From SSF14 sp037045585 (GTDB taxonomy: Bacteria > Actinomycetota > Acidimicrobiia > Acidimicrobiales > Microtrichaceae): 64,000 nucleotides of DNA. Made by a program: the position numbers and the translations under genes. A model generated the notes under the pieces. The model saw only the letters and a program-made list of their open reading frames with translations, did not search any database and was not told where the DNA came from. The stretch spans positions 190,735 through 254,734 of the forward strand of contig JBAOIR010000036.1 of the NCBI GenBank assembly GCA_037045585.1, written 5' to 3'. Positions 1 to 8,877 of this stretch are shown one piece after another (position 1 is the first letter of the stretch; the number at the start of each line of letters is the position of its first letter).

Positions 1-90
1 GCATCGGTTCGCTTCGTCGACCGGCCTGGTCGTCAGGGCCGTTGGGAAGCCACCGAGATCGCCCCGGTCTGATCGCTGCGTTCGGGGCAG

Positions 91-1407
91 CTACGGCAGG
101 AGTGGGAAGCACGGCGTCGCAGGGTCGCCGGTCGAACCGTCGGGGCAGATCGACCCGACGAAGCTCTGCGTGCCGTGGAACTCGGCGCCGGTCCAGTCCG
201 ACGTACGGAAGTCGATGTCGTCCCACTGGCCCGACCCGAGAACGGCGAACGGGCCGATCGTCGTCGAACCGAACACGGCGCCGCTGAAGTCGGCGTTGGC
301 CGCCGAACCGCTGAGCGCCGCCAGGTCGGCGGAAACCCCTGGCGTCGGCACGGTCGAGCTCAGGTTGCGCCAGATGACCCGCTGGCCGGTCCCGTCGGGT
401 TCACCGAACTGCACTCCCAGCATCGAGGCGGCGTCGAACACAACGAGCGCCGGAAGGGCGCTGCGGAGGTCGTCTCCGAGGTCGGTGCAACTGATGCCGG
501 TGCCGCCCCAGAACCGGGCGCCGTCGAGATCGGCATTCGTGAGGTCGAGGGCGCAGAGCTTGCTGCCGCCGTCGAACAGGGCGGCGCCGAAGTCGGCGCC
601 GGTGGCGTCCACGTCGATCAGCTGGACGCCGGTGAGGTGCGCCCGCTCGAACCGTCCGCCGCTCACGTCGCGGCAGCCGAGCACCTGGCCGTCGAACGTG
701 GCGTCGGAGAAGTCTGCCTCGGCGAGGGAGAGGCCGCGCAACGCCAGTGACGACAGCAGGTTGCCCGGACCGCCGAAGGTGGCGCCACGGAAGTCGGTCG
801 CGGCGTCGGTCACGACACTGCGCCGTCCCTCGGTGGCCAACGTCGACGACGAACGCGTGAGGTAGAAGTCGGGGATGCCGAACCGAGCGCCGTATCCCTC
901 GTCGCAGATCTCCCGGCCGGTGTCGACGGTCGCCTCGTTGTAACCCGGGCAGTAGGCACCGCATGCCGGTGGTGCCGGGTCTCCGGCCCCGAATCCGAAC
1001 ACGGTCCCGAAGTCGAAGCTCGCGCCGGTGAGATTGGCGAGTGCGAGGATCGTGCCGAGGAGCAGGGCGCCGGCGAGCACGGCACCTGCGAGGTCGGCCC
1101 CCGTGAGATCGGCGCCGGACAGGTCGGCGCCGGTGAGATTCGCGTTGCGGAGGTCGGCGCCCGCGAGATTGGCGCCGCCGAGCAGCGCTCCCCGCAGGTC
1201 GGCGCCCGTGAGCACCGCACCGTGGAGATCGAGGCCGGCGAGGTCGCATCCGAACAGGCTCGCTCCGGCGACGATCTGTGGCGGGCTGGTGCACTGAGCG
1301 CCGACGGCTGCGACCCCCGACGGTCCGTCGGGAGCACAAGCGCTCGCCGAGGCGATCATTGCGAGGCCCACCAACACGCCCACGATCCTGCTGCCGAACC
1401 GACCCAT
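91..1407 (-). CDS. pentapeptide-repeat lipoprotein
   Basis: The 438-residue product starts MGRFGSR, with a GGGAGG ribosome site about 6 bases upstream. An upstream in-frame start would add 24 residues ahead of the signal peptide, so I reject it. A hydrophobic signal ends in the lipobox ASAC, with the lipidated Cys near residue 24, so the protein should be exported and membrane anchored. From about residue 50 to 125 it is almost pure A(D/N)L-type pentapeptide repeat (units such as ADLSG, ADLTG, ANLTG). After a Cys-containing insert, a second, more degenerate set follows (ADFSD, ADFGA). Such repeats fold as a right-handed quadrilateral beta helix. The family has no common enzymatic activity, and no function can be assigned. 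It is divergent from the peptidase gene. Confidence 0.85.
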   Translation of the reverse strand: MGRFGSRIVGVLVGLAMIASASACAPDGPSGVAAVGAQCTSPPQIVAGASLFGCDLAGLDLHGAVLTGADLRGALLGGANLAGADLRNANLTGADLSGADLTGADLAGAVLAGALLLGTILALANLTGASFDFGTVFGFGAGDPAPPACGAYCPGYNEATVDTGREICDEGYGARFGIPDFYLTRSSSTLATEGRRSVVTDAATDFRGATFGGPGNLLSSLALRGLSLAEADFSDATFDGQVLGCRDVSGGRFERAHLTGVQLIDVDATGADFGAALFDGGSKLCALDLTNADLDGARFWGGTGISCTDLGDDLRSALPALVVFDAASMLGVQFGEPDGTGQRVIWRNLSSTVPTPGVSADLAALSGSAANADFSGAVFGSTTIGPFAVLGSGQWDDIDFRTSDWTGAEFHGTQSFVGSICPDGSTGDPATPCFPLLP

Positions 1408-1511
1408 GCCAACCTCCCACACCGCCGCACCCCACGTCGGTGACATGATGTTACTGATGTCGGGGTCACCGGCAACCACCGTTGTGGCCGGCTCGCACCT
1501 AGCCTGTCGCC

Positions 1512-3311
1512 ATGACCGATACGGCTTCCGACATCACCTCCGTCGACGACATCGCCTGGGACCTCGAGCCCCTCTTGCCCACGCCCGGCGCCGACGGCGT
1601 CACCGAACTCCTCGACGCGGCCGCGGCCGAGGTCGACCACCTCGAGACCTATCGGGGTCGGCTCGTCGACCTGAGTGCTGGTGAACTGGCCGACTTCTTC
1701 GAGCACCTGGCCGACGTCATCGACAAACTGGGACGCGCCGGTAACTACACGTCGCTGAAGTTCTCGGTGGCCACCGACGATCCCGAGGTCGGTGCGCTCA
1801 TGCAGAAGACGCAGGAGCGCTCGACGATCATCGGCTCGCGACTGATCTTCGTGGAACTCGAGCTCGCACAGCTGTCCGACGAGCGGGCAGCCGAGCTGAT
1901 CGCCGACCCCCAACTCTCCAACGTCGCCCACCACCTCGAAGGGATTCTCCGCTACAAGGACCATCTGCTCAGCGAGCCCGAAGAGGTCGTGCTCAGCGAG
2001 AAATCGGTCGCCGGCGCCTCCGCCTGGTCACGCCTCTACGACGAGCAGTCGAGCGTGATCACCGTCAAGCAGGGCGACGACGAGGTGCCGCTCATGGCGG
2101 CCCTCGCCGGTCTCCAGAACCCCGACGCCAGCAAGCGCGCCGAGATCGCAGCGGCGATCACCGAGGGGCTGCAGCCGGGCATCCGCACCCGTGCCTTCAT
2201 CTACAACACGCTCCTGTCGGACAAGTCCGTCGACGACCGCCTCCGCAAGTACCCGACATGGATCTCGGCGCGGAACCTCTCGAACGAGGCGTCCGACGAA
2301 TCGGTGCAGGCACTGATCGAGGCCGTCGTCGGGCGCTACGAGATCCCCCAGCGGTGGTACGCGCTGAAGGCGAAGATGCTCGGCGTGCCCAAGTTGAAGG
2401 ACTGGGACCGCATGGCGCCGGTGGTGGAGGACACCGCCGAGTTCGGTTGGGACGAGGCGAAGTCACTCGTCGACGACGCGTACCGCTCGTTCTCCCCGGA
2501 GATCGCCGATGTCGTCCAGCAGTTCTTCCAGAACGACTGGATCGACGCGCCGATGCGACCCGCCAAGCGTGGGGGAGCGTTCTGCGCCTACACCGTGCCC
2601 TCACACCACCCGTACCTGCTGTTGAACTGGACGTCGCAGCGCCGCGACGTCCTGACACTCGCCCACGAGCTCGGTCACGGGGTGCACGCCTACCTGGCCC
2701 GGCCCCAGGGCATCTTCCATCAGACCACCCCGTTGACCCTCGCCGAGACGGCATCGGTGTTCGGCGAGACCGTCACGTTCGGCAAGCTGCTCGACGGCGT
2801 GACCGATCCGGCCGAACGCCTGCCACTGCTCGCCGAGCACCTCGAGGACCAGATCGCCACCGTGTTCCGCCAGGTGGCGATGAACCGGTTCGAGGACGCC
2901 GTCCACACCGAGCGTCGGGAGGTCGGCGAGCTCTCGGTCGAACGCTTCGGTGAACTGTGGGGCGACAGCCAGACGGCGATGCTCGGCGATGCCGTCGAGG
3001 TCAGCGAGGGCTACAAGACCTGGTGGTCGTACGTGCCTCATTTCATCCACACGCCGGGCTACGTGTACGCCTACGCCTACGGGCAGCTGCTGGCGCTGTC
3101 GGTGTACGCCCGCTACGTCGAGGAGGGCCCGTCGTTCGTGCCCCGCTACCTCGAGTTGCTCGCCGCCGGCGGGTCCAAGTCGCCGCAGGACCTCGGCAAG
3201 ATCGTCGGGGTCGATCTCGGCGACCCGGGATTCTGGGACGGCGGTCTCGACATCATCGAGCAGCTCCTCGTCGACACCGAGCAGGCGGCTGCCGCCGCCG
3301 GGCGCGTCTGA
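1512..3311 (+). CDS. pepF: M3-family oligoendopeptidase (PepF-like)
   Basis: This 599-residue intact zinc metallopeptidase is of normal length for oligoendopeptidase F. The zinc motif HELGHG (HExxH) lies near residue 385, followed by the Glu-rich segment LTLAETASVFGE, which supplies the third ligand in M3 enzymes. The C-terminal HTPGYVYAYAYGQ stretch is also typical of M3. The family cleaves short oligopeptides in the cytoplasm, and no signal peptide is seen. The ATG at 1512 follows a short gap after the divergent lipoprotein gene. A strong hairpin sits directly after the stop. Confidence 0.93.
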   Translation: MTDTASDITSVDDIAWDLEPLLPTPGADGVTELLDAAAAEVDHLETYRGRLVDLSAGELADFFEHLADVIDKLGRAGNYTSLKFSVATDDPEVGALMQKTQERSTIIGSRLIFVELELAQLSDERAAELIADPQLSNVAHHLEGILRYKDHLLSEPEEVVLSEKSVAGASAWSRLYDEQSSVITVKQGDDEVPLMAALAGLQNPDASKRAEIAAAITEGLQPGIRTRAFIYNTLLSDKSVDDRLRKYPTWISARNLSNEASDESVQALIEAVVGRYEIPQRWYALKAKMLGVPKLKDWDRMAPVVEDTAEFGWDEAKSLVDDAYRSFSPEIADVVQQFFQNDWIDAPMRPAKRGGAFCAYTVPSHHPYLLLNWTSQRRDVLTLAHELGHGVHAYLARPQGIFHQTTPLTLAETASVFGETVTFGKLLDGVTDPAERLPLLAEHLEDQIATVFRQVAMNRFEDAVHTERREVGELSVERFGELWGDSQTAMLGDAVEVSEGYKTWWSYVPHFIHTPGYVYAYAYGQLLALSVYARYVEEGPSFVPRYLELLAAGGSKSPQDLGKIVGVDLGDPGFWDGGLDIIEQLLVDTEQAAAAAGRV

Positions 3312-3326
3312 CGAACTAATCCTCAA

Positions 3327-3356
3327 CCCAGTGGGTCGGCACGCCGACCCACTGGG
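3327..3356. terminator. 14-bp perfect inverted repeat abutting next start codon
   Basis: Arms 3327-3340 and 3343-3356 are perfect reverse complements separated by 2 bases. The hairpin lies 15 bases after the pepF stop and ends 2 bases before the ATG of the next gene, where a ribosome site would be. There is no T tract. It probably terminates pepF transcription. The next gene may be read from a leaderless mRNA. Confidence 0.6.
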
Positions 3357-3358
3357 GC

Positions 3359-4222
3359 ATGTTCGGTTCGTTCTCCCTCCGACGCGCGGTCACCGCTGCG
3401 ATCGCCGTCGCCGCGCTCGGCTCGGCCTGCGCCGCCCCGCCGCCCGTCGGCAAGTTCGCCGACCTCGACCAGCGGGTCGAGCGCATCGACGACCTCACCT
3501 ACGGGGCGGCGATCGACGAGTTCGGTGATCTGGAGACGCTCGACCTCACGATGTTCCGCCCGACCGCCGGCGATGAGCCCCGGCCGGCCATCGTGTTCAT
3601 CCACAGCGGTGCATTCACGGGTGGATACCGCAGCGAGCAGGATTCGATGGCCCAGGAGTTCGCCGAGCGCGGCTACGTCACGGTGACGATCACCTACCGC
3701 CTGCACGAGGGCGCGTGGATCTGGTTCAACTCGCCGTCCGACGTCGCACTCGGCGCTGCCCGCAACGCCCGTCACGATGCCCAGGCCGCCGTCCGTTTCC
3801 TGCGGGCCAACGCAGGGGAGTACGGCATCGATCCCGGTCGCATCGGTGCGGTCGGCTACTCGGCCGGTGCGATCACGGCGATCGGCGTCGGTCAGCATCC
3901 CGAGGATCCCGGCGACAGCGGGACCCCTGGTGTCTCGTCGAAGATCTGCCTCGCCGTCTCCCTCTCGGGGATCGCGGTCGAGGGTGACATCGAGGCCGAC
4001 GACGCCCCGGTCCTGATGTTCCACGGCGGCGACGACTTCATCGTCCCGGTCTCGTATGCCCGCCAGTCGGCGTGGAAGGCCGCTGTCGCCAAGCGATTGG
4101 TCGACTACGTCGAGTTCCCCAAGATCGGCCACACCGTGCCGCAGCAGCGGGGCAAGGAGCTCACGCCGGAGCTGGTGCGGGTACTGCGGGAGTACCTCGT
4201 CGAGAAGCCACCCTGCGTCTGA
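3359..4222 (+). CDS. alpha/beta hydrolase, secreted lipoprotein (esterase-like)
   Basis: This is a 287-residue protein with a signal peptide ending in the lipobox GSAC (Cys near 24). The hydrolase core shows the oxyanion-hole motif FIHSGAF, the nucleophile elbow GYSAG (Ser near residue 168), an acid in HGGDDF near residue 223 and a His in IGHTVP near residue 257. Together these make a complete Ser-Asp-His triad of the carboxylesterase/acetyl-esterase type. The substrate is unknown. The start is forced by the signal peptide, yet a hairpin rather than a Shine-Dalgarno sequence precedes it. Confidence 0.85.
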   Translation: MFGSFSLRRAVTAAIAVAALGSACAAPPPVGKFADLDQRVERIDDLTYGAAIDEFGDLETLDLTMFRPTAGDEPRPAIVFIHSGAFTGGYRSEQDSMAQEFAERGYVTVTITYRLHEGAWIWFNSPSDVALGAARNARHDAQAAVRFLRANAGEYGIDPGRIGAVGYSAGAITAIGVGQHPEDPGDSGTPGVSSKICLAVSLSGIAVEGDIEADDAPVLMFHGGDDFIVPVSYARQSAWKAAVAKRLVDYVEFPKIGHTVPQQRGKELTPELVRVLREYLVEKPPCV

Positions 4223-4280
4223 CCAGGAGAGATCGCGGCGTGACGTCGCGTCGGCGTCCGATGGCTGCACAATCATCGTC

Positions 4281-5036
4281 ATGCAACGACGCACCCGCTT
4301 CGCCGCCCTCCTCCTGGTGGGCACCCTGCTCCTGGTCACCAGCGCCTGCAACAAGTACGGCTACGAGGCGCACATCGACGACGTACAGATCCTCGATTCG
4401 CACGTGACGGTCACCGGGTGGCTCCGCGACCCCTTCGTCGCCAAGCGACCGATGGAGTGTGCGGAGGTGTGGCAGATCCTCGACGGTGGTTCGCCCACCA
4501 AGTCGTCGGACTGCGTGAACCAGCAGCGGCGCCCCGACCTCGACGCCGTTCGCGGTGAGGCCAGTTTCGGCTTCTCCCTCACGGCCTGGCGCCTCAAGAA
4601 GGGTCGTCACGAGATGTGCGTCCAGATCGTTCCCGCCAACGCTGCGGTGCCGTCGGGTTCGCTCGACTGCCGCACCTTCGACGTGAAGTTCGATCAGGAG
4701 CCCGCCTCCAACTTCGACGGTGCGTCCGTCGACAACGGCGTGCTCACGGCCGAGGCATGGGTCAAGGAGGTCAAGCTCACGTCGAGTCAGGGCCTGTACC
4801 ACCCGACCTGGAAGCTCGACGGGCAATGGATCCGCGCCGGCCACACCGGCGCCGTCCTCACCCTCGTCGATCGCCCTGACGTGGTCGCCGCCGTCGGTTT
4901 CGGTCAGGGCTATCGGATCTCGATCCCCGTCGATCCCGGCATCCACCGCATCTGCCTCGGGAGCGACGACGGGTTCGGGGGCTTCGGAGACGCCGGCACG
5001 ACCGATGCCATGTGTCGGTCGGTCGTCGCTCCGTAG
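4281..5036 (+). CDS. hypothetical lipoprotein
   Basis: I recognise no family. The start at ATG 4281 (MQRRTRF) gives a 251-residue product with a clear lipoprotein signal ending VTSAC (Cys 23). An earlier in-frame ATG at 4056 would overlap the hydrolase and bury the signal. The mature part has four or more Cys residues and two similar-looking halves, each with a VxAxxWxx or VTVTGWLRD-like strand, suggesting a small beta-rich extracellular domain. It follows the hydrolase by 58 bases and ends 14 bases from the convergent TetR gene. Confidence 0.7.
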   Translation: MQRRTRFAALLLVGTLLLVTSACNKYGYEAHIDDVQILDSHVTVTGWLRDPFVAKRPMECAEVWQILDGGSPTKSSDCVNQQRRPDLDAVRGEASFGFSLTAWRLKKGRHEMCVQIVPANAAVPSGSLDCRTFDVKFDQEPASNFDGASVDNGVLTAEAWVKEVKLTSSQGLYHPTWKLDGQWIRAGHTGAVLTLVDRPDVVAAVGFGQGYRISIPVDPGIHRICLGSDDGFGGFGDAGTTDAMCRSVVAP

Positions 5037-5050
5037 CCGACGGGGCGGAG

Positions 5051-5635
5051 TCAGTCGAAGACGATCGCCACGAGCGCCACGGTGGCATGCTCGCGGATGA
5101 CCTCGGTGTCGAGATCGGGCTCGAAGATGTGCCGCAGGAACCCGGCGAAGAGCTGTCCGATCAGCATCTGGGCCACCGCCTCGGGCTCGTTCGCCTCGGG
5201 CAGCGAGATCCTGAGCCACTCGGTGAGGCCGGGGCCGATGACGTCGAGCAGGTCCTTGCCCACGGGCAGCACCATGGCCTCGCCGCGGAGGCCCTCCCCG
5301 AGCAGCACGCGCCAGACGGGCTCCTCCGCCAACGCCCCCTCCCAGATCTCCCGGAACATACGTTCCAGTCGATCGGGGGCGGGGAGTGACGGGTCGATCT
5401 CGGGGATCTCGGCGAGCCGGGCACCGTATTGCCGTTCGTCGACGACGGCCGCCACGAGGGCATCCTTCGAGTCGAAGTAGTGGTAGATGGCCGCGACGTT
5501 GAGACCGCACTCCTTGGCCAGCATCCGCATGGACATGCCGGACGCACCGTTGGCGGCGATGAGTCCGAGCGCGACATCCAAGATGTGCTCCCGTTGGTTG
5601 GGACGAGCGGCGGTGGCGGTGGGTGGCGGGCTCAA
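5051..5635 (-). CDS. TetR/AcrR-family transcriptional regulator
   Basis: The 194-residue protein has an N-terminal TetR helix-turn-helix at about residues 14-60, with the diagnostic VAAIYHYF and SKDALVAAVV segments, and a divergent C-terminal ligand domain. It lies 33 bases downstream of the P450 gene on the same strand, so the two are probably co-transcribed. It may control the P450 through the palindromic element at 7015-7030. The ligand is unknown. Confidence 0.9.
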   Translation of the reverse strand: MSPPPTATAARPNQREHILDVALGLIAANGASGMSMRMLAKECGLNVAAIYHYFDSKDALVAAVVDERQYGARLAEIPEIDPSLPAPDRLERMFREIWEGALAEEPVWRVLLGEGLRGEAMVLPVGKDLLDVIGPGLTEWLRISLPEANEPEAVAQMLIGQLFAGFLRHIFEPDLDTEVIREHATVALVAIVFD

Positions 5636-5668
5636 GTGGTCCAGTCTGGTCGGTCGCGGCCGAGACCG

Positions 5669-6997
5669 TCAGGAATGGTCGACGGGACATCCACCGGCGG
5701 TGAAGGTGGCAGGCATGTGCTGGAGTGCGAGCACCAGCGACGACTCGCCGCGGGGGATCGGCGCACCCTCCGTGATCTGGATGTCGGGCAGGCGGGTCAA
5801 CAGCTCCTGGAACACCAGCTTGACCTCCATGCGGGCGAGGTTGGCGCCGAGGCAGAAGTGGGGGCCGATGCCGAACGCGAGGTGCGGGTTGACGTCGCGT
5901 TCGAAGTCCAGGACGTCGGGGTTGTCGAGGGCTCGTTCGTCGCGGTTGGCGGAGGGGTACAGCATGAGGACGCGGTCGCCCTTCTTGAGGTCGGTGCCGC
6001 GGTAGGTGTGGTCCTCAGTGACGGTGCGGATGAAGCCGAGCACGGGGGAGACGTAGCGGATGAGCTCGTCCACGGCGCGATCCATGAAGTCGTCGACGTC
6101 GAGGTTGTCGAGCATCAGCTTCTTCTGGTCCGGGAACTGGCTCAGCGCCAACATGCCGCCGGAGATGGCGTTGCGGGTGGTCTCGTTGCCGGCAACCATG
6201 AGCACGGCCAAGAAGGCGAACAGCTCGTCGTCGCTGAGCGAGCTCTTCTCGCGCATGGCGGCGATGGTTGCCTCGTCGACGCCCTGATAGGCCTTGAACT
6301 CCTTCTCGAGGGCGCCGTCGTCGTACGCCTGCGTGAGGATGGAGATGAGATCGTTCTGGGGGTTGGCGCGCCGCTCGGCGATCAGCGAGATGCACATTCC
6401 GGCGAACTCGCCGAACGCCTCGGCGGCAGCGAGGAGGACGGGGTCGTCGCCTTCGGTGTGCCCGTCGCCGGCCATCATGTTGTCGGACCAGCGGTACATG
6501 TTCATGCGCAGCTCGGGGTCGAGGCCCATGAGCTCGCAGATGATGATGAGCGGCACGTGGATGGCGAACTGCTCGACGAAGTCGATCTCGCCCTGGTCGA
6601 CGATGCCGTCGATGATCTCATTCGCGAGGTCGCGAACGTGGGGCATCATGTCGCGGACGCGGCGCGGGGTGAATCCGGCGTTGATCAGGCGCCGGGTGGC
6701 GACGTGCTCGGGACCGTCGAGGGTGATGATCGACATGTCGCCGGCGATCTTGGGCCGGACGCCGAAACCCGAGATGTACAGCTGGTTGTCCCGGCTGATG
6801 TGGAACACGTCCTCGTGCCGAGGGGCGATGTAGAAGTCGTTGTGGGCGTCGTAGTGCAGCGTGTCGAGGTCGCGTAGCGCGGCGTACATGTCCCAGGGGT
6901 CGTCGAACACCCCGGGATCGGTGAAGTCGATGGCGTCGAGGTCGACGGCCTTGCGGTCACGGTTGGGGCTGGACGGCGTGAAGACAGGCGTGCTCAT
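5669..6997 (-). CDS. cytochrome P450
   Basis: This 442-residue soluble bacterial P450 is of normal length. It has the I-helix motif AGNETTRN for oxygen activation, the K-helix ExxR (ELIR), and the haem-binding loop FGIGPHFCLG, whose Cys ligates the iron. No membrane anchor is present, so it should be cytoplasmic and use separate ferredoxin partners. No ferredoxin gene is adjacent. The substrate cannot be told from sequence. It is followed by a TetR gene in the same orientation. Confidence 0.95.
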   Translation of the reverse strand: MSTPVFTPSSPNRDRKAVDLDAIDFTDPGVFDDPWDMYAALRDLDTLHYDAHNDFYIAPRHEDVFHISRDNQLYISGFGVRPKIAGDMSIITLDGPEHVATRRLINAGFTPRRVRDMMPHVRDLANEIIDGIVDQGEIDFVEQFAIHVPLIIICELMGLDPELRMNMYRWSDNMMAGDGHTEGDDPVLLAAAEAFGEFAGMCISLIAERRANPQNDLISILTQAYDDGALEKEFKAYQGVDEATIAAMREKSSLSDDELFAFLAVLMVAGNETTRNAISGGMLALSQFPDQKKLMLDNLDVDDFMDRAVDELIRYVSPVLGFIRTVTEDHTYRGTDLKKGDRVLMLYPSANRDERALDNPDVLDFERDVNPHLAFGIGPHFCLGANLARMEVKLVFQELLTRLPDIQITEGAPIPRGESSLVLALQHMPATFTAGGCPVDHS

Positions 6998-7012
6998 GCG
7001 GCCACTGTAACC

Positions 7013-7032
7013 AATTGAACGTTCGTTGAAGA
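7013..7032. promoter_or_regulatory. palindromic element upstream of P450
   Basis: The 8-bp palindrome GAACGTTC (7017-7024) sits inside TTGAACGTTCGTTGAA, 16-30 bases upstream of the P450 start. This is a plausible operator for the adjacent TetR regulator, and it is inferred from position and symmetry only. Confidence 0.35.
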
Positions 7033-7099
7033 GACCGGACGGCGAAAAAAGAGTCGAAGGTCCCGAGCTCGAGGTCTCGAGCTCGAGGTGCCGCCGACG

Positions 7100-7603
7100 T
7101 CAGTCGTTGGCGGCGATCCCCGGCTCGAGCGGAGCGCCCTCGGCGGTGACCTGATCCTTCAGCGCCACGAAGGTCACCTGCAGTTGCTGCAGGGCCTGCT
7201 GCAGCACCTGCTCGTTCTCGCCGAACTCCTTGCCGATCCGGTCGAGCACGGCCCGCAGCGCCTCGATGGCGACGGTGGCCTCGACGAAGTTGGGCGGGTT
7301 CTCGCCGAGGTGGATCGCGGCCAACTCGTAGATGCCCATCAGGTGGTTGGCGATGATCTCCGCCGCCGGCACCGACAGCATCTCCTGGCGGACCCGACTC
7401 ATCTCGGCGAGCATCTGCGTCGCCTCCTGCACCTGCTCGGGCGTGAGCTGGTCGATGTCGATCCCGGCCTCGGCGAGGGCCTGGCGCAACTCGGGCGGCG
7501 GGGTCCCGGCGCCGGCCGTGCCGCCCTGCGGATTGGCGGCGGTGACGTCGGCGGGGGAGGTACGGGAGACGGGGCGTTCCCCGTCGGGGGTCCAGAGGCT
7601 CAC
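7100..7603 (-). CDS. DUF1844-like conserved protein
   Basis: This 167-residue soluble protein has a disordered Pro/Thr/Gly-rich N-terminus and a helical core containing SVPAAEIIANHLMGIYELAA and a conserved glutamine-rich end (QQALQQLQVTF). I match it tentatively to DUF1844 proteins, which in actinobacteria are found beside infC. That fits here, because infC begins about 300 bases away in the opposite direction. No function is established. Its divergent leader contains two copies of CGAGCTCGAGGT at about 7063-7090. Confidence 0.6.
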   Translation of the reverse strand: MSLWTPDGERPVSRTSPADVTAANPQGGTAGAGTPPPELRQALAEAGIDIDQLTPEQVQEATQMLAEMSRVRQEMLSVPAAEIIANHLMGIYELAAIHLGENPPNFVEATVAIEALRAVLDRIGKEFGENEQVLQQALQQLQVTFVALKDQVTAEGAPLEPGIAAND

Positions 7604-7794
7604 GAAACTGTCCTTCGGGTGGTGGGTGCTGGTACTCTACCCGGGACAACTGAATGGAAAGCGGGCTGGCCCACGTGCCGAGCCCCACCTGGCCACCAAC
7701 CCAGCCTCCGGGCCGAACCCGTGCGTCCAGCGTCGATGATCGTGAAGCCCGCCCCTGGGCAACTCTCGAACATGAGAGCCAGTGGCGGTTCCTT

Positions 7795-7835
7795 GGCGGA
7801 TGTCGGCGTTTCCGGCATCCGCCGTCGTCGTTTTT
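7795..7835 (+). terminator. infC leader hairpin (possible attenuator)
   Basis: A 12-bp stem (7795-7806 with 7812-7823, one G-U pair) has a 5-base CGTTT loop and is followed 7 bases later by TTTTT. It lies about 80 bases upstream of the proposed infC start. Attenuation in the leader of infC-rpmI-rplT operons is known in other bacteria. That this hairpin does the same is inferred. Confidence 0.5.
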
Positions 7836-7912
7836 CGACCACGGCAGGCGCTTCAGGAGTCACCCACAGCAAACGAACGTCGAAAGGACGTGCCATTGAG
7901 GGATGAACGGTC

Positions 7913-8645
7913 ATAGCACCGCCACCACACACTGACGAGCCCCGCATCAACGATCGGATCCGTGCCCGCGAGGTACGGCTCATCGGTCAAGACGGCGCTC
8001 AGCTGGGCATCAAGGCCCTTCCCGAAGCCCTGTCCATCGCGAGCGGCGGAACTGGACCTGGTGGAGGTGGCCGACATGGCCAACCCGCCGGTCTGCAAGG
8101 TCATGGACTACGGGAAGTACAAGTTCGAGGCGCAGCAGCGGGCCAAGGAATCCAGGAAGAAAGCCACGAACATCGTGGTCAAGGAGATGAAGTACCGCCC
8201 CAAGATCGGCGGCGGCGACTTCGACACCAAGACCCGCAAGGTGGAGCAGTTCCTGGGCGAAGGCCACAAGGTCAAGATCACGATCATGTTCCGTGGCCGT
8301 GAGATGCAGCATCCGGAACTGGGTCGCAAGATCCTCGACCGGGTGGCCGAGATGGTGAGCGATGTTGGTCGGGTCGAGATCTTCCCCAAGCAGGACGGTC
8401 GAAACATGACCATGGTCCTCGGACCCGACAAGAAGGCCCAGGCCGCCGCCATCAAGCGGGCCCAGGTCGAAGCAGCCGAAGCCGCGGAGGCGGCCGGCGA
8501 CACGGCTGGTGACACCGAGGTCGACGACGTCGTCGACACCACGATCACCGATGCCGACTCCACACCGGTCGCCGACGAGTCGGTCGAGCCGGACGACGCA
8601 AGCCCGGCCGACGCAGCGCCGGACGAAGCAACGAAGGAAACGTGA
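7913..8645 (+). CDS. infC: translation initiation factor IF-3 (AUA start, one frameshift)
   Basis: IF-3 prevents subunit joining and proofreads initiator tRNA. The N-terminal domain is readable from 7934 (DEPRINDRIRAREVRLIG) to about 8040. One extra base near 8042-8048 then shifts the frame to AELDLVEVA, and the C-domain continues to 8645. Upstream of DEPRIND the frame is open only back to a TGA at 7904. The only start-like codon there is ATA at 7913, 9 bases after GAGGGA. AUU/AUC/AUA-type starts are a known feature of infC because IF-3 represses its own rare-codon start. The C-terminus has an acidic Ala-rich tail, as in actinobacteria. rpmI follows by 4 bases. Confidence 0.88.
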
Positions 8646-8649
8646 CGAC

Positions 8650-8844
8650 ATGCCCAAGATGAAGACCCACCGTGGCGCCAAGAAGCGCTTCAAGGTGACC
8701 GGGACCGGCAAGATCATGCGCCGCCAGGTCAACCGCGCCCACATCCTCGAGAAGAAGGCGTCGAAGCGCACCCGTCGGCTCGCCGGCGAGGTCGAACTCC
8801 CCAAGGGCGACAAGGCCCGCGTCCGTCGCCAACTCGGCATCTGA
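8650..8844 (+). CDS. rpmI: ribosomal protein bL35
   Basis: The 64-residue basic protein begins MPKMKTHRGAKKRFK, a clear bL35. The start is at 8650, immediately after the infC stop, and I discard a longer in-frame extension that overlaps infC. It is the second gene of the infC-rpmI-rplT operon. Confidence 0.96.
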   Translation: MPKMKTHRGAKKRFKVTGTGKIMRRQVNRAHILEKKASKRTRRLAGEVELPKGDKARVRRQLGI

Positions 8845-8877
8845 CACCACCCCAACTAGTTCAAGAGGAGATCCCCT

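Noticed and set aside
4161..5690. Long minus-strand ORF of 509 codons across the lipoprotein and TetR genes
   Set aside because: Low-complexity Arg/Gly-rich translation, antisense to genes with clear domains; an expected by-product of high GC. The same applies to the minus frames at 3323-4354, 9349-10662 and 56377-58563, and the plus frame at 23012-24577.
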